From contig NZ_JARJEF010000009.1 in assembly GCF_029697505.1 (NCBI RefSeq), positions 113,178 through 177,177 of the forward strand: a stretch of DNA of 64,000 nt. The letters are read 5' to 3'. The position numbers and the translations under genes were made by a program. The DNA is from Pseudophaeobacter profundi (lineage in GTDB: Bacteria; Pseudomonadota; Alphaproteobacteria; Rhodobacterales; Rhodobacteraceae). The notes beneath the pieces were generated by a model. The model was not told where the DNA came from. It made no database searches and saw only the letters and a list, made by a program, of their open reading frames with translations. This document shows positions 46,175 through 53,259 of the stretch, one piece after another. The stretch's first letter is position 1, and each line of letters opens with the position of its first letter.

Positions 46175-47329
46175 CTAAAGATATCCCCCAAGTTTCTGTA
46201 GCACGGATAGGCATTGATCCAGCTGATCCAGGGATAGATACTCATCCGCCTTATGCGCCTGATTGATTGAACCTGGGCCACAGACCACCACATCCATGCC
46301 CATAGCCTGGAAAATGCCGGCCTCGGTCCCAAAGGCGACCAGATCGGCCCCATTGGCCCCGGTGAGTTCGGACATGATACGGCGGGCCTCATTCTCGGCC
46401 ATAGGCTCCAGCCCTGCCACTTCGCCAATGGTTTCCACCGTGATATCCGCCTCGGGATAGATCTGGCGCATCTCTGGTAAGAGCTCTTCTTCGCAGAGGC
46501 GGCGCAGCGCGGTTTTGACAAAATCCGCGTCACGGGCGCAGACCGGGCGCATTTCCCAATCGACCTGTGCCTTTGGGGCGATCACATTATAGGCCACACC
46601 ACCCTGCATCGCCCCCACATTTACCGTCGTCCAAGGCGGATCAAATCGGCTGCCAACAGGGGCCATGCCGCGCAGGCGCTGTTTCAGCTGCAACAGTTCT
46701 GACACATAGCGCACTGCATATTCCACCGCGTTGACGCCAAGGTCGGGGGCAGAGCCGTGCCCAGGCAGGCCATGGAAATGGGTGCTATACTCATAGCAGC
46801 CTTTGTGCCCCTCGATCACCCGCATCTCGGTTGGTTCTCCGATGATGGCAACGCCGGGCAGTATCCCGCGCGCTGCCAGATCTTCGGCAAGATGCTGCGC
46901 GCCCAAACAGCCGACTTCCTCGTCGTAGGTAAAGGCAAAGTGGATTGGCCGGGCATTGACCTGGGTCGCATAGATCGGCGCCATGGCCAGGGTCGCCGCG
47001 ATAAACCCCTTCATGTCGCAGCTGCCGCGCCCATAAAGCCGCCCGTCGCGCTCCTCCATATTGAAGGGGTCGCTGCTCCAGTCCTGATCCGTGACCGGCA
47101 CCACATCGCTGTGCCCCGACAGCAAAATCCCACCGTCGACTTCTGGGCCAAGGGTCGCAAAGAGATTGGCCTTGCGACCACAGGGCGAGGTGGTGAAATC
47201 GATCTTGGCACCACAATCGTCCAGCAGGCCTGCTGCATAGGTGATCAGCGCCTGATTGCTCTCGCTCGAGACCGAGGGAAAGGCAATCAGATCATTGAGA
47301 ATTTCCCGTGTGCGGGCATGCAGCTCCAT
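46175..47329 (-). CDS. M20 family deacylase, acetylornithine deacetylase-like
   Basis: A 384-residue M20 metallopeptidase-fold hydrolase. The metal-site motifs are LSGHSDVVPV, GRGSCDMKGFIA (bridging Asp), AFTYDEEVGCLGA (catalytic Glu and metal Glu), IGEPTEM and a distal His near the C-terminus in VVCGPGSINQAHKADEYL. The closest fit is ArgE. Its place between an M24 hydrolase and a GntR regulator argues for removal of an N-acyl group in a catabolic pathway rather than arginine synthesis. The start lies 5 bp after the M24 stop. The substrate is unresolved. Confidence 0.83.
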   Translation of the reverse strand: MELHARTREILNDLIAFPSVSSESNQALITYAAGLLDDCGAKIDFTTSPCGRKANLFATLGPEVDGGILLSGHSDVVPVTDQDWSSDPFNMEERDGRLYGRGSCDMKGFIAATLAMAPIYATQVNARPIHFAFTYDEEVGCLGAQHLAEDLAARGILPGVAIIGEPTEMRVIEGHKGCYEYSTHFHGLPGHGSAPDLGVNAVEYAVRYVSELLQLKQRLRGMAPVGSRFDPPWTTVNVGAMQGGVAYNVIAPKAQVDWEMRPVCARDADFVKTALRRLCEEELLPEMRQIYPEADITVETIGEVAGLEPMAENEARRIMSELTGANGADLVAFGTEAGIFQAMGMDVVVCGPGSINQAHKADEYLSLDQLDQCLSVLQKLGGYL

Positions 47330-47333
47330 CGCA

Positions 47334-48548
47334 TCAGTCCTTGACGAAGAGCTTACGCTCGATGTTGCACAGCGGCTCGGCCGATCCGGTTTCGGTGATC
47401 AAGATGGTCTCGGTGGTTTCCAATCCCCAGGTATCCATCCAGAGCGCGGGCATGAAGTGGAACACCATCCCCGGCTCTAGCACGGTTTCATCCTCGCTAC
47501 GGATAGACGCGCTGCGCTCGCCCCAGTCTGGCGGATAGCTGAGACCGATAGGATAACCGCAGCGCCCTTCCCGGTGGATGCCATGACTTTTCAGCACGCC
47601 GACAAAGGCATTGGCAATGTCACAGGTGCGATTTCCCGCCCGCGCCGCCTCTAGCCCGGCAGAAATTCCTTCCAGCTGGGCTGCCTCGGCATCCAGCACC
47701 TCTTGTGGGGGTTTGCCCAGATAGACCGTCCGGGATAGCGGCGCATGATAGCGACGGTAGCAGCCGGACAGCTCAAAAAAGGTGGCTTCCCCCTCTCGCA
47801 TCGGGGCACCATCCCAAGTCAGATGGGCAGCGGTGGCATCCAGCCCCGACGGCGTCAGCGGCACAATCGCCGGATAGTCACCCCAGAGATCATCAACCCC
47901 GGTGATGCCGGCATGATAGATATCCGCCACCAGATCATTCTTGCGCAGGCCAGGCTCGGCCCGGTCGATCGCGGTAGACATGACCTTTCCCGTGATGCGC
48001 GCCGCCTTGCGGATAAAATCGATCTCGTCGTCGGATTTTACCAGGCGCTGCCAGTTGACCAATGCAGTGGCATCCAGAAGATGCGCCTGCGGCAAGGCCT
48101 CGGCCAGCACCATATGCGCCTTGGCAGAGTAGTAGTAATTCTCCATCTCGACGCCAATTCGCGCCCCGGCAAAGCCCAGCCGGGTGATATGTTCAGCCAG
48201 ATCCTGCATCGGGTGACACTGGGTTGACTGCACATAATGGTCGCCATAGCCAAAGATCTGGTCCGCCCCCATCCAGCAGGTGCGCCCGGCACCAATACTG
48301 TCCATATGGCGCCCCCACCAGATCGGCTCTCCCTCCAGCCCCAGCAGGACCCCCTGATGCACATAAAATGACCACCCGTCATAGCCAGTCAGCCAGGCCT
48401 GATTTGACGGATCAGTGACAAAAAGCAGCTCGATCCCCGCCTGCTGCATGGCAGCGCGGGTCTTGGCAATTCGGCGGGTATATTCAGCACGGCTGAACGG
48501 GGCGTTTCCTGGGGCCAATGAGGTGTCCTTTCGAACATAGAATTTCAT
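47334..48548 (-). CDS. M24 (pita-bread) hydrolase, ectoine hydrolase/creatinase-like
   Basis: A 404-residue protein with the creatinase N-terminal domain (about 15-165) and the pita-bread catalytic domain (about 170-400). At the usual first metal-ligand position it reads FFELSGCYRRYH (Glu259, His268) instead of the D-x-G and S-D pattern of metal-dependent aminopeptidases. Creatinase and DoeA-type ectoine hydrolases also lack metal ligands, so a non-peptidase hydrolase is likely. DoeA is the nearest identity I recognise. It is first in the operon with an M20 deacylase and gntR. The ATG at 48548 lies just next to an operator-like repeat. Confidence 0.8.
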   Translation of the reverse strand: MKFYVRKDTSLAPGNAPFSRAEYTRRIAKTRAAMQQAGIELLFVTDPSNQAWLTGYDGWSFYVHQGVLLGLEGEPIWWGRHMDSIGAGRTCWMGADQIFGYGDHYVQSTQCHPMQDLAEHITRLGFAGARIGVEMENYYYSAKAHMVLAEALPQAHLLDATALVNWQRLVKSDDEIDFIRKAARITGKVMSTAIDRAEPGLRKNDLVADIYHAGITGVDDLWGDYPAIVPLTPSGLDATAAHLTWDGAPMREGEATFFELSGCYRRYHAPLSRTVYLGKPPQEVLDAEAAQLEGISAGLEAARAGNRTCDIANAFVGVLKSHGIHREGRCGYPIGLSYPPDWGERSASIRSEDETVLEPGMVFHFMPALWMDTWGLETTETILITETGSAEPLCNIERKLFVKD

Positions 48549-48550
48549 GA

Positions 48551-48564
48551 TGTGTACAACACCA
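48551..48564. promoter_or_regulatory. GntR-type operator candidate, proximal copy
   Basis: TGTGTACAACACCA lies 2 bp upstream of the M24 start codon. Its reverse complement recurs, with 13 of 14 bases matching, at 48628-48641. The TGTACA core resembles FadR-subfamily operators. Binding so close to the start codon would block transcription or initiation. The assignment to the gntR product of this operon is inferred. Confidence 0.62.
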
Positions 48565-48627
48565 GTGATGATTTGGTGTTTGATAGGAATTACTGGCACA
48601 ATTCACTATAAACGCAAGTGATTCATT

Positions 48628-48641
48628 TCGTGTTGTACACA
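48628..48641. promoter_or_regulatory. GntR-type operator candidate, distal copy
   Basis: TCGTGTTGTACACA is the inverted partner of the proximal site, 77 bp away start to start (about seven helical turns). The rest of the 480-bp gap (48549-49028) holds no gene that I can support; an apparent ORF at 48838-49173 on the minus strand overlaps nsrR and lacks family features. Confidence 0.62.
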
Positions 48642-49028
48642 AATTTACCGATTACACGTGACGGCTCTCAAACACATCCTGCCAAATAGCGACAGCCGGA
48701 ACCACGAGGATGGCCTGGCGCGCTATTGCTCAGCGATGGGGATACGGGATGGTGCGGCACCCGCCTGGTGAGAAAATACAGCATGAACGGACACGAAGCC
48801 GCCACTGAGCCTATGGAAGATGACTCTTTCCGCATGCTTAGATGCATAGGGAGGAGCGCCAGAACATCGAGGCGTGGGTTCTAAGGGCTCTCGATACAGA
48901 AATGCTGCAACAAAGGGAAAGGATCAAACAGAAGACATTCCAAGCACGACGCTTGCACCACAGCCAACGTGCCGACCCAGCAACGGCCCCCGCGAAGCTA
49001 TCTGAATCGTGATGGCACTGGCGGTGTG

Positions 49029-49442
49029 TCAGGCGTTTTCTGGGCGGTAGATGCAATCGGCAAGCGTGCCCCGGTTCAGATCGGCAACAAAGGCTGCTTC
49101 GGCCTGGGCAAGCCGCGCCTTCAATCGGCAATGCGGCGTCAGGGTACAGGCGTTGCCACTGACTGCGAAACATTCCACCAGAGCCTGATCGGCCTCAAGA
49201 CGGGCAATCACATCCCCCAGCCGAATATCTTCGGCAGGATGCGCAAGGGTTGCGCCGCCGCCACCGCCCCGGCGGGTTTGCAGATACCCCGCCCCCGCAA
49301 GAGCCGAGATCACCTTGGCCAGATGATTGCGAGAGACACGGAATTCGTCGGCCAGTTCAGCCGTGGTGAACGGCCGGTCGGGGTCACCCGCCATCCGCAT
49401 CAACACACGCAAGCCAAAATCGGTGAAAGAGGTGAGGCGCAA
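49029..49442 (-). CDS. nsrR: Rrf2 family regulator, probable NsrR (nitric oxide sensor)
   Basis: A 137-residue Rrf2 protein with a winged helix-turn-helix (about 1-75; TTAELADEFRVSRNHLAKVISAL). Three cysteines, CFAVSGNAC then TLTPHC (spacing 7 and 5), match the [Fe-S] ligand set of NsrR. NsrR releases DNA when NO attacks its cluster. It is divergent from the hemerythrin-ubiTUV operon, an NO-damage and anaerobic set, which fits NsrR control. IscR and RirA are less likely because of the context and cysteine spacing. Confidence 0.86.
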   Translation of the reverse strand: MRLTSFTDFGLRVLMRMAGDPDRPFTTAELADEFRVSRNHLAKVISALAGAGYLQTRRGGGGGATLAHPAEDIRLGDVIARLEADQALVECFAVSGNACTLTPHCRLKARLAQAEAAFVADLNRGTLADCIYRPENA

Positions 49443-49485
49443 GGTCGCAGTCCTGATTTGGTAATTGATATGCCTATTCAGCGGG

Positions 49486-49508
49486 TGGTATGCGCATCCT
49501 AACTACCA
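49486..49508. promoter_or_regulatory. Inverted repeat in the nsrR-hemerythrin divergent promoter
   Basis: TGGTA (49486-49490) and TACCA (49504-49508) form a dyad separated by 13 bp in the 118-bp gap between the divergent genes. A further TTTGGTAATT lies to the left at about 49457-49466. These are candidate NsrR half-sites, but I cannot match them to a known consensus. Confidence 0.35.
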
Positions 49509-49560
49509 ATTCGCCGCGGCGCATGCAAGGCCGGGCGCCCAGCCCTAGAAAGAGCCTGCG

Positions 49561-49698
49561 ATGAACGATCTCTCTGCCCGCCAAGCCCCGCAGGAAACCG
49601 GCGCCCTGTGCCCCCACCTGCCCCCGGAAGAAGACACGATCCTCGCCTGGTGCCGCAGGGCTATCGCCCCCGATATGACCCAGACAGAGGAGCTGTGA
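49561..49698 (+). CDS. Small hypothetical protein upstream of hemerythrin gene
   Basis: A 45-codon frame (begins MNDLSARQ; two cysteines, in LCPHLPP and AWCRRA) ends in TGA directly abutting the ATG of the hemerythrin gene (TGAATG). Its position at the head of the operon and the tight junction support translation. The sequence matches no family that I recognise and does not show the CCGG motif of the N-terminal RIC domain. It could be a leader peptide or a decayed remnant. Confidence 0.45.
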   Translation: MNDLSARQAPQETGALCPHLPPEEDTILAWCRRAIAPDMTQTEEL

Positions 49699-50187
49699 AT
49701 GCACGACTCTGCAACTGATGCCCTGACAGACGTCCAGACCGAGGCACTGATCTCGCATATCCGCACCCGCTATCACGATACGCACCGAAGAGAATTCCCG
49801 GATCTGATCAGGCTTGCCCGCAAGGTCGAGACCACCCATGCCACAGACCCCAACACGCCACATGGCCTAACCCATGCGCTTGAGGTGATGATTGCAGAGC
49901 TTGAGGCCCATATGCACGAAGAGGAAGAGATCATCTTTCCCGCCGCCCGCACCGGGGCTGCCGGGCTTGCAACGGCGGCCATTCCCGGCCTGCGCAGCGC
50001 CCATGACGCGCATGAGGCAGCGCTGAACCAGATCGCGGCGATCACCCATGGCTTCCGGCTGCCCCTCAACGCCTGCCGGAGTTGGCGGCGCCTTTATCAC
50101 GGGCTCGGCAAGCTGGCCGAAGATCTGGACGAGCATATTTACCTCGAGAACGAGGTGCTGTTCCCGCGCCTCGGAACGCAGGCATGA
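49699..50187 (+). CDS. Hemerythrin-like di-iron protein, RIC (YtfE) C-terminal type
   Basis: A 162-residue four-helix hemerythrin protein. Iron ligands are visible as HDTHRREFP, ETTHATD, AHMHEEEEIIFP, SAHDAHEAAL and EHIYLENEVLFP. It aligns with the C-terminal two thirds of YtfE/RIC, which repairs iron-sulfur clusters damaged by NO. The N-terminal domain with the paired cysteines is missing. GAGGAG upstream supports the ATG at 49699. It lies between nsrR and ubiTUV. Confidence 0.88.
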   Translation: MHDSATDALTDVQTEALISHIRTRYHDTHRREFPDLIRLARKVETTHATDPNTPHGLTHALEVMIAELEAHMHEEEEIIFPAARTGAAGLATAAIPGLRSAHDAHEAALNQIAAITHGFRLPLNACRSWRRLYHGLGKLAEDLDEHIYLENEVLFPRLGTQA

Positions 50188-50215
50188 CTGCCGAACGAAA
50201 GGATCGAAATTGAGC

Positions 50216-50737
50216 ATGATCAGCGAAACGCCGCGGCCGTCGCGGCCCGGCGAAGGGGCGGTGGCGCGTTTGTCCTGCCTGGCACTTCAGCCGATCCTGT
50301 CGCGTATCGTGCGCCGGATCGCAAAGAAGCATTCTTCACTCTTTGCACGGCTTGGGCCGCACCAGACAACAGACTTCCTGATCGATCCGGTGGAACTGCC
50401 CTTCGCGCTGCATCTGCGCCCGGACCCGCAGGCGCTGGTGTTCCGCGCCGTGCCCCGCCATGCGGCACCGCAGGCAGGCGCGGTGATCCGGGGCCGTTTC
50501 CTGCTGCTGCTGGAACTGGTCGATGCCGAAGAGGACGGCGACGCGGCCTTCTTCTCGCGCGATCTGGAGGTTTCGGGCGATACCGAGGCGGTAGTACGGC
50601 TCAGGAATGCGCTCGACGATATGGAGGACTCGCTGGCCGAGGAAACCGCCGGAATGTTCGGCCCGCCAGGCCGGGCGATCCTGGCCCGGTTCAGGCGGGC
50701 CTATCTCAACACCAGCACAGAAGAAGAAAACCCATGA
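50216..50737 (+). CDS. ubiT: Ubiquinone anaerobic biosynthesis accessory factor UbiT (SCP2 domain)
   Basis: A 173-residue protein with an SCP2-like lipid-binding domain (about 30-150; FLIDPVELPFALHLRPD, GRFLLLLELVDAEEDGDAAFFSRDLEVSGDTEAVVRLRNAL region). UbiT acts with UbiU and UbiV in oxygen-independent ubiquinone synthesis, probably presenting the lipid intermediates. It overlaps ubiU by 4 bp (ATGA). A TTG two codons upstream is closer to the AAAGGA site and might be the true start. The linked ubiUV makes the call strong despite low family conservation. Confidence 0.9.
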   Translation: MISETPRPSRPGEGAVARLSCLALQPILSRIVRRIAKKHSSLFARLGPHQTTDFLIDPVELPFALHLRPDPQALVFRAVPRHAAPQAGAVIRGRFLLLLELVDAEEDGDAAFFSRDLEVSGDTEAVVRLRNALDDMEDSLAEETAGMFGPPGRAILARFRRAYLNTSTEEENP

Positions 50738-51732
50738 GCCTTGCTGAACTGATCTGCCCGGCTGGAACCCCTGCCGCCCTGCGCACGGCTGTCGATGCCG
50801 GTGCCGATGCCGTCTATTGCGGGTTCCAGGACGCCACAAACGCGCGCAATTTTCCGGGGTTGAATTTCACCCCCGACGAACTTGCCGCCTCTGTCAGCTA
50901 TGCGCATGCAAAGCGCACCAAGGTCCTGTTGGCGCTGAATACCTATCCGCCTGCAGGCAAGGTCGATCTGTGGCGCCAGGCCGCCGACACCGGGGCGCGG
51001 CTGGGGGTCGATGCCTTTATCGTCGCGGACATGGGGGTGGCCGACTACATCGCCCGCACCCATCCACAGGTCCGCCTGCACCTGTCAGTCCAGGCCGCCG
51101 CCTCCAGCCCCGAGGCAATCCGGTACTACTGCGAGAGTTTTGGCGTCAAGCGCGTGGTGCTGCCCCGTATCCTGACGATCCCGGAAATCCGCCAGATCCG
51201 CGGGGAAATCCCCTGTGAGATCGAAACCTTCATCTTTGGCAATCATGGACTGATGGTAGAGGGCCGGTGCAGCCTGACCAACTATCTGACGGGGCAATCG
51301 ACCAACATGGATGGGGTCTGCTCGCCCGCGTCCGACGTCGAATATGCCCGCCACGCCGATGGCTCGATGGCCTCGCAGCTTGCGGGTTTCACCATCGACC
51401 AGTTTGGCCCGGACGAAAAGGCAGGCTACCCGACAATCTGCAAGGGGCGCTATACCGCCCCCAACCGGCCCCAAGGCTACTACGCCTTTGAGGAACCGGT
51501 AAGCCTGAACCTCTCGCGGCTCTTGCCCGAACTGATCGAGGCAGGGGTGCATGCCTTCAAGATTGAGGGGCGACAGCGTTCCAAAAGCTATGTCCGCGGT
51601 GTGGTGCGGGCCTTTCGGGCTGCGGTGGACGACATCAAGGCAGGACGTGAGGCGAATATCGCCGACCTGGTCGCGCTGACCGAGGGGCAGAAACAGACCC
51701 AGGGCGCCTTCGAGACGAAGAAATGGAGATAA
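50734..51732 (+). CDS. ubiU: UbiU, U32-family O2-independent ubiquinone hydroxylation factor
   Basis: A 332-residue peptidase-U32-family protein forming a complex with UbiV that hydroxylates ubiquinone precursors without oxygen, using prephenate. Recognisable blocks are LICPAGTPAALRTAVDAGADAVYCG, LNFTPDELA, VEGRCSLTNYLTG, GVCSP and YPTICKGRY. Of the four [4Fe-4S] cysteines known in E. coli UbiU (169, 176, 193, 232), the last three correspond to Cys179, Cys196 and Cys236. The first position is Gly172. Cys161 lies nearby and might substitute. It is followed after 5 bp by ubiV. Confidence 0.93.
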   Translation: MSLAELICPAGTPAALRTAVDAGADAVYCGFQDATNARNFPGLNFTPDELAASVSYAHAKRTKVLLALNTYPPAGKVDLWRQAADTGARLGVDAFIVADMGVADYIARTHPQVRLHLSVQAAASSPEAIRYYCESFGVKRVVLPRILTIPEIRQIRGEIPCEIETFIFGNHGLMVEGRCSLTNYLTGQSTNMDGVCSPASDVEYARHADGSMASQLAGFTIDQFGPDEKAGYPTICKGRYTAPNRPQGYYAFEEPVSLNLSRLLPELIEAGVHAFKIEGRQRSKSYVRGVVRAFRAAVDDIKAGREANIADLVALTEGQKQTQGAFETKKWR

Positions 51733-51737
51733 CCCTG

Positions 51738-52649
51738 ATGACAAAATTGACGCTCGGCCCCGTCGCCTATCACTGGTCCGCCGAGATGCGCCGAGATTTC
51801 TATGCCCGCATCGCTGACGAGGCCCCGGTGGACGAGGTCTATCTCGGCGAAGTGATCTGCTCCAAGCGCGCCCCCTTCCACGAACCCGACCTGCCCGCGA
51901 CGATCGAGCGGCTGCAGAGGGCTGGCAAGCTGGTGATCCTCTCGACCCTGGCCGAGGTAATGCTGAAGCGAGAGCGCAAGGCAACCGAGGATCTGGCTGC
52001 GATGGAGGTGCCCGAAATCGAGATCAACAACGCGGCGGGCCTGTTTGCGCGGGGCAAACGCCCGCACCGGATCGGGCCCTTCATGAACGCCTATAACGAA
52101 GCGACAATCGCATGGATGGCCCGGCAGGGGGCGACCCATATCTGCCTGCCCAGCGAAATGCCTGCCCCGGCCATCGCCGCCGCCGCGCAGGCCGCGCGCC
52201 ATCTTGGTCTCGGCGTGGAAGTCCAGGCCTTTGGCCGCGCCTCGCTTGCGGTTTCGGCGCGCTGCTACCACGCCCGCGCCCATGGCCGCACCAAGGACAA
52301 CTGCCAGTTCGTCTGCGAAGAGGACGCCGACGGGATGCCGCTGCGCACACGTGACGATCAGCCAATCCTGCGGGTAAACGGTATCCAGACCCAATCCGAG
52401 AGCTATATCGATCTTCTGCCCGAAACTACGCGTCTGGTGTCAGAGGGGGTCACCCATCTGCGTCTGATGCCGCAGGCGGTCGATATGGTTGCCGTCGCAC
52501 AACTGTTCCGCGATGTGCTGGACGGCAAGATGCCAATGGCTGAGGCCGATAGCCAGCTGGCAGAACTGAGCGGCGATACAGGCCTGAGCAACGGCTTCTA
52601 TCATGGCGCGGCAGGCTATCGTCGCATCGCCATGGCCGCGCCAGTGTGA
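51738..52649 (+). CDS. ubiV: UbiV, U32-family O2-independent ubiquinone hydroxylation factor
   Basis: A 303-residue partner of UbiU. All four cluster cysteines are present: Cys41 (GEVICSKR), Cys176 (ARCYHAR), Cys189 and Cys193 (DNCQFVC), with the 13- and 4-residue spacings of E. coli UbiV. U32 features include LGPVAYHWS, INNAAGLFARG, CLPSEMPAP and VNGIQTQSESYIDLL. A GGAGAT 8 nt upstream supports the ATG at 51738; an ATG at 51723 overlaps ubiU. It is last intact gene of the operon before the truncated nnrS. Confidence 0.94.
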   Translation: MTKLTLGPVAYHWSAEMRRDFYARIADEAPVDEVYLGEVICSKRAPFHEPDLPATIERLQRAGKLVILSTLAEVMLKRERKATEDLAAMEVPEIEINNAAGLFARGKRPHRIGPFMNAYNEATIAWMARQGATHICLPSEMPAPAIAAAAQAARHLGLGVEVQAFGRASLAVSARCYHARAHGRTKDNCQFVCEEDADGMPLRTRDDQPILRVNGIQTQSESYIDLLPETTRLVSEGVTHLRLMPQAVDMVAVAQLFRDVLDGKMPMAEADSQLAELSGDTGLSNGFYHGAAGYRRIAMAAPV

Positions 52650-52668
52650 CTGCGACAGCGGCAAGCCG

Positions 52669-52923
52669 ATGTCAGCGCCACACCGCGCCCTGTTTCTGAC
52701 GGGCGGCGCCTGGGCAATTGTAGCCGTCGCGCTGGCCAACTGGGACACAGGATTTAAAATCCCCAAGCCGCCGCTGGGCAGCTTGGTCGCTTGGCACGCA
52801 TATGAAATGGTCTTTGACTTCGCCGCCGTCATGTTTGCCGGCTACGCCTTGACCGCAATGACAAGCTGGCGCGGCAAACCAACCCTGTCGCGGCTGGCGC
52901 TAGCGGTCTTGCTGTCGCCCTGA
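52669..52923 (+). pseudogene. nnrS: nnrS N-terminal fragment (truncated)
   Basis: An 84-codon frame with an N-terminal hydrophobic helix and the NnrS block WHAYEMVFDFAAVMFAGYALTAMTSWRGKP. Intact NnrS is a haem-copper membrane protein of about 400 residues associated with denitrification and NO resistance. This frame stops after two helices. Later DNA up to the island boundary at 53126 shows no convincing continuation in any frame. It lies 20 bp after ubiV, as expected for a former operon member. Confidence 0.75.
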
Positions 52924-53125
52924 TGTCTGGCGCGAATACGGCCGCTTTTTAGTCTGCTTCCCAGTGAGTGCCGCCATACAACACACCATATTTCACCCCA
53001 CTCAAGGAAAGCATATGAGCTAGATCGAAAGAAATCCGACGGAAAGAATGGGGCGCGTAAGCGGATGATTAAAAACGAAAAAGGCCGCCAGAGGCGACCA
53101 ATTCACTGCCAACAACAAGGTATGA

Positions 53126-53139
53126 TGGCGGAGACGAAG
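53126..53139. repeat. Attachment site repeat, integrase end
   Basis: TGGCGGAGACGAAG is identical to the tRNA-Ser 3' end copy at 61608-61621; bases on either side differ. It lies about 120 bp upstream of the integrase start and about 200 bp after the truncated nnrS. Confidence 0.82.
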
Positions 53140-53259
53140 TCCGCCTTGTGACATTCCAACATGTTCCATAAAGCACCATAAAACAGATACTTACCTAACC
53201 AGTTGTTCTTGAATGTTCCAGTGGCGTCCCCCATATTCCTATCATTTATGGGGGACGGA

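Noticed and set aside
48838-49502. Frames at 48838-49173 (minus) and 48969-49502 (plus) around nsrR
   Set aside because: Both overlap nsrR in other frames and lack family resemblance; nsrR has clear domain and cysteine evidence.
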